From Aquisalimonas sp007126095 (GTDB taxonomy: Bacteria; Pseudomonadota; Gammaproteobacteria; Nitrococcales; Aquisalimonadaceae): 64,000 nucleotides of DNA. The stretch is taken from the NCBI RefSeq assembly GCF_048323695.1, contig NZ_JBLWFT010000001.1, forward strand, positions 124,001 through 188,000. Direction: 5' to 3'. Under the pieces are notes generated by a model that worked only from the letters and a program-made list of their open reading frames with translations, was not told where the DNA came from and did no database searches. The position numbers and the translations under genes are program-made. Shown in pieces: positions 51,172-59,828 of the stretch (within the stretch, counting starts at the first letter, position 1; every line of letters begins with the position of its first letter).

Positions 51172-51990
51172 TCATGAGTGCAGCCGCGCTACCATTTCCC
51201 TGACCAGTGGCTTCATGAAGTAGCTCTTCTCCGGCGCCAGGTCCGCGGGTCGGCCGCGCGCCGTGAGTGCTTCTTCCACCACCGGGCCGATGGCTGCCAC
51301 CAGCGTGCGGCTCATGCCGCGGTTGAGTGCATCCTGGCAGTCCGCCCCCTCGGCAACCTCCCACAGACGCTGCACCTGTGCCTTGCTGGTGAAGGCGATC
51401 ACGTCGATGCGGCCTGTATCCAGTGCCCGGATCAGCTCCAGCACCGCGGGGTCGTCCCGGTCCGAGAGGTAGACGTAGGGCGCCACCGCGTCCGCTTCGG
51501 CGCCGGCCGCCTGCAGCGCGTCCATGAGCGGGTGGTTGGGCTCCTCGCCGTAGAGCTGCACCCCGACCCGGTGGCCGGTGAGGTCCAGCTCCTCCAGCGT
51601 ACGGATGACGCCGGCGCTGGTCGGTGACTCCGAGAGGAGGTCCGGCTTGAGGCCAAACGGCCGCAGCGCGCGCCCCGGCTTGGGGCCACGGGCGATGATG
51701 CGGGGATGGCTCAGCGCGGAGATGAACGCCTCGTGCTGCCCGCGCCGTTCGGCAAAGCCCAGCAGGCGGCGAAGCCCTTCGCCAGTCAGCAGGATCAGTT
51801 CATCCGGCGGGTTGTCGCAGAAGCGATCCAGCCACTGGTGCACGGCGTCTTCATCCGGACTGTCGGCGATGCGTACCAACGGGCAACGGAACGCCGTGGC
51901 GCCCCGTTCCTCCAGCATGCGGGCGAAGAGGTCCAGTTCACGGCTCTCGGGGACGGCGACGGTCAGGCCCTCGAGTTCCTGCTCACTCAC
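51172..51990 (-). CDS. Uroporphyrinogen-III synthase (HemD)-family protein
   Basis: 272 residues from a GTG at 51990 with AAGGAG upstream. Two-lobed HemD fold: LTVAVPESRELDLFARMLEERGA, ILLTGEGLRRLLGFAERRGQ, SPTSAGVIRTLEELDLTGHRVGVQLYGEEPN, and DVIAFTSKAQVQRLW. HemD cyclises hydroxymethylbilane for haem and corrin. hemC, which normally precedes hemD, is not here, so this may be a second HemD-like protein of different role. It overlaps queG by 8 bases. Confidence 0.78.
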   Translation of the reverse strand: MSEQELEGLTVAVPESRELDLFARMLEERGATAFRCPLVRIADSPDEDAVHQWLDRFCDNPPDELILLTGEGLRRLLGFAERRGQHEAFISALSHPRIIARGPKPGRALRPFGLKPDLLSESPTSAGVIRTLEELDLTGHRVGVQLYGEEPNHPLMDALQAAGAEADAVAPYVYLSDRDDPAVLELIRALDTGRIDVIAFTSKAQVQRLWEVAEGADCQDALNRGMSRTLVAAIGPVVEEALTARGRPADLAPEKSYFMKPLVREMVARLHS

Positions 51991-53083
51991 GGTGGTCTCC
52001 TTGCGTTTGATGGCGCTCCAGTGCCCAGGCGACGTGCTCCCGGACCAGTGGCGATGGGTGCTCCCGGCGGTGGTGCAGCGCTTCAAGCACGGCAGCCTCC
52101 GTGGGCGCATTGCCCAGGGCGACGGCGATATTGCGCAGCCACCGCTCGTGCCCCAGGCGGCGAATGGCCGAGCCTTCGGTATTGGCCAGAAACGTCTGCT
52201 CGTCCCACAGGAAGAGTGTGACCAGGCTGGCGGTGTCCAGACCGTGACGGGGGTGGAAGTCCGCTTCGTCGGTGGGTCGGGCGAACTTGTTCCACGGGCA
52301 GACCATCTGGCAGTCGTCGCAGCCGAAGATGCGGTTGCCCATTAGCGGGCGAAGCGACTCCGGGATGCTGCCCTTGTGCTCGATAGTCAGGTACGACACG
52401 CAGCGGCGGGCGTCGAGCTGGTAAGGACCGGTGATCGCTCCGGTGGGGCAGACATCGATGCACGCCCGGCAGGTGCCGCAGTGGTCGGTGCCGGGTGTAT
52501 CCACCGGCAGGGGCAGGTCGGTGTAGAGCTCGCCCAGGAAGAACCAGGAGCCGGCCTGGTGGTTCAGCAACAGCGTGTGCTTGCCGATCCAGCCCAGGCC
52601 GGCCTTCTCGGCCAGCGGTTTCTCCATGACCGGCGCGCTGTCCACGAACACGCGATAGCCGGCTGACCCGGATGCGGCTTCGATGCGGGACGCGAGCTGC
52701 TGCAGCCGCTTGCGCATGAGCTTGTGGTAGTCGCGGCCCAGGGCATAGCGGGAGATAAAGGCGCGCGTGGCGTCGTCCAGAATCGCATCCCCATCAGCGG
52801 CGGTATCCGCAGGGTGATAGTCCATGCGCACGCTGATAACCCGTTGGGTCCCCGGGAGGAGCTGCTCCGGGCGGGTCCGTTTGCGGCCGTGACGGGCCAT
52901 CCACTCCATGTCGCCCTGCCGGCCGTCGGCCAGCCACTGATCAAGTCGCGCTTCCGCCGTGTCGAGCCGGGTATCGGTAATCCCGACCTGCTGGAAGCCG
53001 AGCGCTCGCCCCCAGCTGCGGATGTTATCCGCCAGGCCCTGCAGACCGGGATCGATCGGCGTGTTGTCACGTGTCGTGCTCAT
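51983..53083 (-). CDS. queG: Epoxyqueuosine reductase
   Basis: 366 residues from the ATG at 53083. GFQQVGITDTRLDTAEARLDQWL, MDYHPAD, and the cobalamin region YALGRDYHKLMRKRLQQL are typical. Two 4Fe-4S motifs follow (CGTCRACIDVCPTGAI and CDDCQMVCPWNKF). HEAT-like repeats form the C-terminus. It reduces epoxyqueuosine to queuosine in tRNA with a cobalamin cofactor. It diverges from nnrD by 87 bases, a standard arrangement. Confidence 0.96.
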   Translation of the reverse strand: MSTTRDNTPIDPGLQGLADNIRSWGRALGFQQVGITDTRLDTAEARLDQWLADGRQGDMEWMARHGRKRTRPEQLLPGTQRVISVRMDYHPADTAADGDAILDDATRAFISRYALGRDYHKLMRKRLQQLASRIEAASGSAGYRVFVDSAPVMEKPLAEKAGLGWIGKHTLLLNHQAGSWFFLGELYTDLPLPVDTPGTDHCGTCRACIDVCPTGAITGPYQLDARRCVSYLTIEHKGSIPESLRPLMGNRIFGCDDCQMVCPWNKFARPTDEADFHPRHGLDTASLVTLFLWDEQTFLANTEGSAIRRLGHERWLRNIAVALGNAPTEAAVLEALHHRREHPSPLVREHVAWALERHQTQGDHRE

Positions 53084-53170
53084 GGCCGGCAGTGTACCGC
53101 GCCGCGGCCCTCGCGCCCCAGAGCGGGGAGGCCATGCGTTGCTCCTGCGCCTGCAGTTATACTGACGCTC

Positions 53171-54640
53171 ATGTCGACTTTGCCCCATGCGCTCTATCGT
53201 CCGGATCAGGTGGCCGAGATGGATCGTCGTGCGATCCAGGACCACGGCGTGCCCGGTCTCGCTCTCATGGAGTGTGCCGGCGCCGCGGCCTACGACGCAC
53301 TGCGCGCCGCCTGGCCGGAGCGTCGCCACCTGTGCGTGCTCTGTGGCGGTGGCAACAATGGCGGTGATGGTTACGTCATCGCCGAGCTGGCGCGCCGCGA
53401 CGGGCTGATGGTGGACGTGCTGGCGCTGTCCGATCCCGAGCGCCTGCGCGGTGATGCCGCCACGGTGGCGGCCCAGTACGGTGCGGCAGCCGAGGTGGCT
53501 CCGTTCGCCGGTGCGCTGCCCGAGGGGTGTGATCTGGTGGTCGATGCCATGCTGGGCACCGGTCTGCAGCGCCCGGTGGAGGGGGCGTACCGGGAGGCCG
53601 TGGATGCGGTGAACGCCAGCGGGTTGCCCGTGCTGGCGGTGGATATCCCGTCCGGGCTCCACGGTGGTACGGGTGCCGTGCTGGGAGCGGGCGTCCGGGC
53701 TGACCTCACGGCCACGTTCATCGGTTTGAAAGCCGGACTGTTCACGGGCGAGGGTCCGGCACACACCGGGACGGTCCTGTACGACGGCCTGGGCGTGCCC
53801 GCGGCGGTCTTCGGCGGTATCGAGCCGATTGCACGGCGCAGCAGTCACGACGGGCTCCGGCACTGGTTCCCGCGGCGTGAACGTACTGCGCACAAGGGGC
53901 GCTTCGGGCACGTGCTGGTCGTCGGCGGGGATTCCGGAATGGGCGGTGCTGCCCTGATGGCGGCACGGGCTGCGGCACGATGCGGCGCGGGGCTCGTCAG
54001 TGTTGTCACACGGCGGGAGCACGCGCCGGGATTTCTCGCGGCACAGCCGGAACTCATGGTGCATGGGGAGGATCACCTTGCCGCACTGCTGCAGCGTGCC
54101 AGCGTGATCGTGCTTGGCCCGGGGCTTGGGCGCTCGCCGTGGGGGCAGGCGATGTACCGCGAGGTGCGTGCGTTCCCGGGGCCACAGGTGCTGGACGCTG
54201 ACGCGCTCAACCAGCTGGCGGAGACGCCGGATCGCCACGATGAGCAGGTCCTTACGCCTCACCCGGGCGAGGCTGGGCGGCTGCTGGGAGTGGGGGCGGC
54301 AGAGGTCCAGCAGGACCGTTTCGCGGCGGCGCACGGCGTCATCGGGCGCTATGGCGGCACGGCGGTGCTGAAGGGTGCCGGTACGCTCGTGCTGGGGCCG
54401 GACGGCATCCCGGCGCTGTGTACCGACGGCAATCCCGGGATGGCCTCCGGCGGCATGGGCGATGTGCTCTCGGGTATCATTGGCAGCCTGATCGCCCAGG
54501 GTTTTCCGCCCGCCGAAGCGGCCGAGGCCGGTGTCTGTCTGCATGCAGCGGCGGCGGATCGGGCGGCCAAGGCAGGCGAGCGGGGGTTGCTTGCCACGGA
54601 TCTGTTGGCTGAACTGCGAGCGTTGCTGAATCCGTCATGA
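53171..54640 (+). CDS. nnrD: Bifunctional NAD(P)H-hydrate epimerase / ADP-dependent NAD(P)H-hydrate dehydratase
   Basis: 489 residues from the ATG at 53171. The YjeF_N epimerase half has VPGLALMECAGAAAYDAL, CGGGNNGGDGYVIA and DAMLGTGLQRPVEG. The carbohydrate-kinase-like half has HKGRFGHVLVVGGDSGMGGA, TPHPGEAGRLL, and NPGMASGGMGDVLSGIIG. It repairs hydrated NAD(P)H. tsaE overlaps its stop by ATGA, the same order as yjeF-tsaE in E. coli. Confidence 0.96.
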   Translation: MSTLPHALYRPDQVAEMDRRAIQDHGVPGLALMECAGAAAYDALRAAWPERRHLCVLCGGGNNGGDGYVIAELARRDGLMVDVLALSDPERLRGDAATVAAQYGAAAEVAPFAGALPEGCDLVVDAMLGTGLQRPVEGAYREAVDAVNASGLPVLAVDIPSGLHGGTGAVLGAGVRADLTATFIGLKAGLFTGEGPAHTGTVLYDGLGVPAAVFGGIEPIARRSSHDGLRHWFPRRERTAHKGRFGHVLVVGGDSGMGGAALMAARAAARCGAGLVSVVTRREHAPGFLAAQPELMVHGEDHLAALLQRASVIVLGPGLGRSPWGQAMYREVRAFPGPQVLDADALNQLAETPDRHDEQVLTPHPGEAGRLLGVGAAEVQQDRFAAAHGVIGRYGGTAVLKGAGTLVLGPDGIPALCTDGNPGMASGGMGDVLSGIIGSLIAQGFPPAEAAEAGVCLHAAAADRAAKAGERGLLATDLLAELRALLNPS

Positions 54641-55137
54641 GCGAACCAGTGTTGACACGCGGCGGGGTTGACGAAGGTATGGTCTGGCTGCCGGATGAGA
54701 CAGCCACGGCCCGGTTCGGCGCGCGACTCTGGCACGCATGGGAAGGTGAACAGCAGTGCGTCATCCTGCTGGAAGGCGATCTCGGCGCCGGCAAGACGAC
54801 GCTCGTGCGCGGCCTGCTCAGGGGGGCGGGCGTACAGGGCAGTGTGCGTAGCCCCACCTACACGTTGATCGAGCCTTACGCTCTCGGTGCGTGGCGCGTG
54901 CTGCACCTGGACCTGTATCGACTCGGTGATCCCGGGGAGCTGGAGTTTCTCGGTCTGCGCGACGAGCTCGGCCCGGCGACGCTGGTGCTGGTGGAGTGGC
55001 CGCAGCGCGGCCGTGGTGCACTGCCCGACGAAGACCTGATCGTGCATCTGGACCACGCCGGAGAGGGGAGGTCGGTTGGTGTGTCCGCCCGTTCCCCGCA
55101 GGGGGGGACCATGCTGCAGGTGTTGGCCAGAGGGTAA
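54637..55137 (+). CDS. tsaE: tRNA threonylcarbamoyladenosine biosynthesis ATPase TsaE
   Basis: 166 residues. The Walker A motif is GDLGAGKTTLVRGLLRGAG at about 48; SPTYTLIEPY, HLDLYRLGDPGELEFLGL and LVEWPQRG follow. TsaE's ATPase activity resets the TsaBD complex in t6A synthesis. ATGA overlap with nnrD. The protein starts with about 15 extra residues before the common core. amiC follows after 91 AT-rich bases. Confidence 0.95.
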   Translation: MSEPVLTRGGVDEGMVWLPDETATARFGARLWHAWEGEQQCVILLEGDLGAGKTTLVRGLLRGAGVQGSVRSPTYTLIEPYALGAWRVLHLDLYRLGDPGELEFLGLRDELGPATLVLVEWPQRGRGALPDEDLIVHLDHAGEGRSVGVSARSPQGGTMLQVLARG

Positions 55138-55228
55138 CGGGGTCTAAGTTATTTTAATCAGCTGTTTAGAGCATGCCCTTGATGTTGTTCTTGCAATTTC
55201 GTGTTCAACGGGGTTACCGTTTCGGTAA

Positions 55229-56533
55229 ATGTCTGTCAGAACAAGCGCCCGGGCCATGGCACGTTTATTCGTCCTGCTACTGCTGCTCGTTACCTCCGGC
55301 ACTCTGATCGCCAGTCAGGTGCAGGTAGAGAACGTGCGTACGTCTGCGGGCTCCGAGCGCACACGGGTGGTATTTGATCTGAGCGGTGACGTTCAGCACC
55401 GCGTGTTCAACCTCAAGGACCCTGACCGGGTCGTGATCGACATCACGGGCGCGGCAATCTCCGACAGCTCCAGCGTCAGCGACGCCGGTCTCATCCAGCG
55501 CCTACGCAGTGCCGCCCGGGGAGACGGTGATCTGCGCGTCGTCCTCGACACCGATGGCCCGGTCCGGACGCAGTCCTTTCTCGTGAAGCCCAACGACCAG
55601 TATGGTCACCGTCTGGTCGTTGACCTGCATCCCGGCGAAGAGCGGGAGGAACCCGTGCGCACGGCCCAGGACAGCGCGCAACGCGATTTCGTGGTGGCCA
55701 TCGACCCAGGCCATGGCGGGCGTGACCCGGGTGCGATCGGGCCCACCGGGGCCATGGAAAAGGATGTGGTGCTCGAGGTCGGCCGCAAGCTCTACTACCT
55801 CCTGGATCAGGCGCCCGGGATCAAGCCGTTGATGATTCGTGATTCCGACACGTACGTGCCGCTTTCGGAGCGGCGGGAAATGGCCCGCTCCAACAACGCG
55901 GACATCTTTGTGTCCCTGCATGCGGATGCGACGGAAAGTGGCGGTCCGCGTGGATCGTCGGTCTATACCCTGTCCCAGACCGGCGCGTCGTCCCAGGCGG
56001 CCAGCCTGCTGGCGCAGCGCGAGAATGCGGCAGATCTCCTCGGGGACATCTCGTTGTCTGACAAGGACGACATGACCCGCTCGGTGCTGGTGGATCTCTC
56101 CCGCGGCGCGACGCTCGAGGCCAGCGTCGAACTGGCCGGTGAGGTGCTGCACGAACTTGCGGGCGTTGGACCCATTCACCGGGGCGACGTCGAGCGCGCC
56201 GGGTTCGTGGTGTTGAAATCGCTGGACATGCCGTCCGTTCTGGTTGAGCTGGCGTTCATTTCCAACCCGGAAGAAGAGCGCCGGCTGCAGCAGGCTGATC
56301 ATCAGTGGGACCTGGCGCGCGCCGTCTCGCGGGGCGTATCCGGTTATGCGGAGCGACACCGGCCATCGGGCGGGCGCATGGCCTCGGCCGGTCGCGAGTA
56401 CGAAGTCCAGCGTGGTGACACCCTCAGCGGCATCGCCAGCGAGCACCGTGTGAGCGTTTCCGAGCTGCGGTCCGCCAACGATCTCAACGGTGACGTGCTG
56501 TCCGTGGGGACGACGCTGCGCATCCCCGAGTAA
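55229..56533 (+). CDS. amiC: N-acetylmuramoyl-L-alanine amidase, AMIN-Amidase_3-LysM
   Basis: 434 residues. A signal peptide (LFVLLLLLVTSGTLIAS) is followed by an AMIN domain (residues about 33-130, targeting to the septum). The zinc amidase_3 domain is about 155-375: VAIDPGHGGRDPGAIG, Glu in MEKDVVLEVG, SLHADA, and the catalytic Glu in VLVELAFISNPEEE. A C-terminal LysM (YEVQRGDTLSGIASEH) binds peptidoglycan. It cleaves septal murein for daughter-cell separation. The symbol amiB is also used for LysM-bearing members. mutL follows. Confidence 0.93.
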   Translation: MSVRTSARAMARLFVLLLLLVTSGTLIASQVQVENVRTSAGSERTRVVFDLSGDVQHRVFNLKDPDRVVIDITGAAISDSSSVSDAGLIQRLRSAARGDGDLRVVLDTDGPVRTQSFLVKPNDQYGHRLVVDLHPGEEREEPVRTAQDSAQRDFVVAIDPGHGGRDPGAIGPTGAMEKDVVLEVGRKLYYLLDQAPGIKPLMIRDSDTYVPLSERREMARSNNADIFVSLHADATESGGPRGSSVYTLSQTGASSQAASLLAQRENAADLLGDISLSDKDDMTRSVLVDLSRGATLEASVELAGEVLHELAGVGPIHRGDVERAGFVVLKSLDMPSVLVELAFISNPEEERRLQQADHQWDLARAVSRGVSGYAERHRPSGGRMASAGREYEVQRGDTLSGIASEHRVSVSELRSANDLNGDVLSVGTTLRIPE

Positions 56534-56625
56534 GCCACTTCCCGGGGCCACCAAGGGTGGCCGGCGGCACACGGCGTGCGCCATAATGCCGGCGTTCTCC
56601 GCCAATGTTGCCGTCACTGTCGCCC

Positions 56626-58497
56626 ATGTCTTTACCCCGTCCGATCAAGCCCCTTCCCGAGCAGCTCATCAACCAGATCGCCGCTGGCGAGGTGGTCGAG
56701 CGCCCCGCGTCGGTGGTCAAGGAGCTGATGGAGAATAGCCTTGACGCGGGTGCGGACCGTATCGATGTGGATCTCGAGACCGGTGGCAAGCGCCTGATTC
56801 GGATCCGCGACAACGGTCGCGGCATTCCTCGGACGCAGTTGGCGCTCGCTCTGAGCCGCCATGCCACCAGCAAGATCGGGTCGCTGGACGAGCTTGAGCA
56901 CGTGGGCAGCCTGGGCTTCCGCGGTGAGGCGCTGCCCAGCATCGCGTCCGTATCGCGCCTGCGTCTGACATCCCGGGTGTCAGCCGACGAGCACGCGTGG
57001 CAGGTGGAGACCGATGGCGACGAGGTGCCGCCGGAGCCGGCGCCCGCCGCGCATCCTGCGGGGACGACCGTTGAGGTGCGCGATCTCTTCTTCAACACCC
57101 CCGGGCGGCGCAAGTTCCTCAAGGCGGACCGCACGGAATTCGGGCACATCCAGGAGCTCATCCGGCGGCTGGCGCTGGCGCGTTTCGACGTCAGCATCCA
57201 CGTTCGCCACAACGACAAGCCCGGGCTGCAGGTGGCCGCCGCCCGGAGTCAGGATGCCGCCGAGGAACGACTGGCACGCCTGTTGGGGCGCGAGTTCGTG
57301 GAGCAGTCCTTGCGCATCGATGTGGAGGCCGCGGGGCTGGTGCTCCGTGGCTGGGTGGCGCTGCCGACCTTTTCCAGAACGACGGCCGACCTCCAGTATC
57401 TGGTGGTCAACGGCCGTGTGGTGCGTGACCGCCTGGCCTCGCACGCCATTCGCCGCGCCTACCAGGATGTGCTCTACAAGGATCGCTACCCCGCCTACGT
57501 GCTCTACATGGACGTAGACCCCGGTCAGGTGGATGTCAACGTCCACCCCGCCAAGCACGAGGTTCGTTTCCGTGACGGTCGCCTGATTTACGATTTCCTG
57601 TTCCGCCACCTGCGGCAGGCGCTGGAGTCCGTGCGGCCCGAGACCACCGGCGGCGCCGCCGCGCCGGGGGCGCAGCCGCCGTCGCCTTCGTCCGATCAGA
57701 TGCTGTCGCGGGGCGGAGCGGCGGTGGTACAGCCGTCGACATCATCCGCCTCCCCGCCGCGGCAGGATGGTTTCGGGTTCGGCGTCAGGGAAGCGCAGGC
57801 GCTCTACGGTGACGTGGGTCCGCCCGGGGCCGAGGCGACCGGGCAACCGGGCGCGGCAGGGGCTGTCCCGCCCGCTCCCGCCGAGTCGGCGGATGATGGT
57901 CCCGACGCGCAGGGGCCGCCGCTCGGATACGCGCTGGCGCAGATTCATGGCGTCTTCATTCTGGCGCAGAACGCCGAGGGCGTGGTGCTGGTGGACATGC
58001 ACGCCGCTCATGAGCGCATCGTCTACGAGCGCATGAAGCAGCAGCTGGCGGCGCAGGGGGTCTCCGCGCAGCCGCTACTGGTTCCGGTCAGCGTTGCGGT
58101 GGCGCCGGCCGAAGCCGATCTGGCGGAGCAGCACCACGACGCCTTCGCACGCCTCGGCTTCGAGCTGGATCGGGCCGGACCGGAGACCGTGCTGGTGCGA
58201 CAGGTGCCGGCCCTGCTGCGCAATGCGGACGCCGGCGCGCTGGTGGCGGATGTGCTTGCCGATCTGCGTGGCTGTGAGGATGCGTCGCGGCTTGAGGCGC
58301 GGCTGAATCACGTACTTGGCACCATGGCCTGTCATGGGTCCGTGCGTGCCAACCGGCAGCTGACCCGGGCGGAGATGAATGCGCTGTTGCGGGACATGGA
58401 GAGCACGCCGAACAGTGGTCAGTGCAACCATGGCCGGCCGACCTGGACCCGGCTGGCCATGGCCGATCTGGATCGGCTGTTTTTGCGCGGTCAATAA
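56626..58497 (+). CDS. mutL: DNA mismatch repair protein MutL
   Basis: 623 residues from the ATG at 56626. The GHKL ATPase domain has INQIAAGEVVERPASVVKEL, MENSLDAGA, RDNGRGI and GSLGFRGEAL. A Pro/Ala/Ser-rich linker spans about 340-430. The C-terminal domain has DMHAAHERIVYE, ACHGSVRANRQL and QCNHGRP, the residues of the MutL endonuclease site seen in bacteria without MutH. It couples MutS recognition to strand cutting. miaA starts 3 bases after its stop. Confidence 0.95.
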   Translation: MSLPRPIKPLPEQLINQIAAGEVVERPASVVKELMENSLDAGADRIDVDLETGGKRLIRIRDNGRGIPRTQLALALSRHATSKIGSLDELEHVGSLGFRGEALPSIASVSRLRLTSRVSADEHAWQVETDGDEVPPEPAPAAHPAGTTVEVRDLFFNTPGRRKFLKADRTEFGHIQELIRRLALARFDVSIHVRHNDKPGLQVAAARSQDAAEERLARLLGREFVEQSLRIDVEAAGLVLRGWVALPTFSRTTADLQYLVVNGRVVRDRLASHAIRRAYQDVLYKDRYPAYVLYMDVDPGQVDVNVHPAKHEVRFRDGRLIYDFLFRHLRQALESVRPETTGGAAAPGAQPPSPSSDQMLSRGGAAVVQPSTSSASPPRQDGFGFGVREAQALYGDVGPPGAEATGQPGAAGAVPPAPAESADDGPDAQGPPLGYALAQIHGVFILAQNAEGVVLVDMHAAHERIVYERMKQQLAAQGVSAQPLLVPVSVAVAPAEADLAEQHHDAFARLGFELDRAGPETVLVRQVPALLRNADAGALVADVLADLRGCEDASRLEARLNHVLGTMACHGSVRANRQLTRAEMNALLRDMESTPNSGQCNHGRPTWTRLAMADLDRLFLRGQ

Positions 58498-58500
58498 CCC

Positions 58501-59436
58501 ATGACCCGTCGCGATCAGCCGTTGCTCTGTCTCATGGGGCCAACCGCGTCCGGCAAGACCGGCGTTGCGCTGGAACTCGCCCGGCGCTTTCCCGTGCGCA
58601 TCATCAGTGTTGACTCCGCGCAGGTCTACCGGGGCATGGATATCGGTACCGCCAAGCCGTCGCCGGACGTGCTGGATAGTGTGCCCCACGGACTGGTGGA
58701 TATCTGTGATCCCGTGGAAGCGTATTCGGCGGCCCGGTTCTGCGAGGATGTGCCTGGCGAGGTCCGCAAGGCGCGTGACGCGGGGCGGATTCCGCTGCTG
58801 GTGGGCGGCACCATGCTGTATTTCCGCGCGCTGGAGCACGGACTGGCCGACCTCCCCGCCGCGGATGCCTCTCTGCGCGCGCAGATGGAACGTGAGGCGG
58901 CCGAACGGGGCTGGGATGCACTGCACAGGGAACTGGCGACGATCGACCCGGAGAGCGCGCGGCGGATTCATCCCAATGATGCGCAGCGCATTCAGCGGGC
59001 GCTGGAGATCTACCGGCTCAGCGGTTCAACCATGACCGCGTTGCTTGCCGATGTGCGGCGACCGGAGCCGGGTGGTGCGCTGATGAAGTGCGTGCTGGCA
59101 CCAGCCCGGCGGGAGGTCCTGAACGCCCGGATCGCGGACCGGTTTGATGCCATGCTGGACAATGGTTTTGTCCCGGAGGTCGAGGCGTTGCGTGCGCGAG
59201 GTGATCTCGGATTGAACCACCCGTCCATGCGTGCTGTCGGTTATCGGCAGGTCTGGCACTATCTCGACGGCGCGTTCGACCGATTGCAACTGCGGGAGAA
59301 CGGCGTCGTGGCAACGCGTCAGTTCGCCAAGCGGCAGATGACGTGGCTGCGCAAGGAGACGGATGCTCTGTGGATGGATCCCGATCGGGACGCCGTGGTT
59401 GATCGGCTGACGCACCTGATCGAGAGTGTGTCGTGA
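58501..59436 (+). CDS. miaA: tRNA dimethylallyltransferase
   Basis: 311 residues. GPTASGKTGVALELA is the P-loop; ISVDSAQVYRGMDIGTAKP, LVGGTMLYFRAL, NDAQRIQRALEIY and SMRAVGYRQVWHYL follow. It adds dimethylallyl to A37 of UNN-reading tRNAs. It sits between mutL and hfq, as in E. coli. Confidence 0.96.
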   Translation: MTRRDQPLLCLMGPTASGKTGVALELARRFPVRIISVDSAQVYRGMDIGTAKPSPDVLDSVPHGLVDICDPVEAYSAARFCEDVPGEVRKARDAGRIPLLVGGTMLYFRALEHGLADLPAADASLRAQMEREAAERGWDALHRELATIDPESARRIHPNDAQRIQRALEIYRLSGSTMTALLADVRRPEPGGALMKCVLAPARREVLNARIADRFDAMLDNGFVPEVEALRARGDLGLNHPSMRAVGYRQVWHYLDGAFDRLQLRENGVVATRQFAKRQMTWLRKETDALWMDPDRDAVVDRLTHLIESVS

Positions 59437-59570
59437 GGGGTAACATCGCCGAAAGGACGCGTTTGCCTGTGCTAGACTGGCTTCGGGTTCGCAATAAGGC
59501 CCGATTCCAAGGCGTCTACGCGCGGATCCGCGATAAGAACAAGCTCAACGGGAATTTGAAGGGGTCAAAA

Positions 59571-59828
59571 ATGTCCAAGGGACAGTCGCTGCAGGAACCT
59601 TTTCTCAACGCGCTGCGAAAGGAACGGATTCCGGTGTCTATCTATCTGGTCAACGGTATCAAGCTGCAGGGGCAGATCGAATCCTTTGACCAGTTTGTGG
59701 TTCTGCTGCGGAACACGGTGAACCAGATGGTCTACAAGCACGCTATTTCCACCATCGTACCTGCCCGGAACGTCAAACTTCCGCCGGCGGAGCAGGAGCG
59801 AGGCGCTTCGGATCTTGGTAACGCATGA
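59571..59828 (+). CDS. hfq: RNA chaperone Hfq
   Basis: 85 residues from the ATG at 59571 behind AAGGGG. Sm fold: KGQSLQEPFLNALRKERIPVSIYLVNGIKLQGQIESFDQF region (Sm1), then VYKHAIST (Sm2). It pairs small RNAs with mRNAs. The C-terminal tail is short. Its end overlaps the start of hflX. Confidence 0.97.
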   Translation: MSKGQSLQEPFLNALRKERIPVSIYLVNGIKLQGQIESFDQFVVLLRNTVNQMVYKHAISTIVPARNVKLPPAEQERGASDLGNA

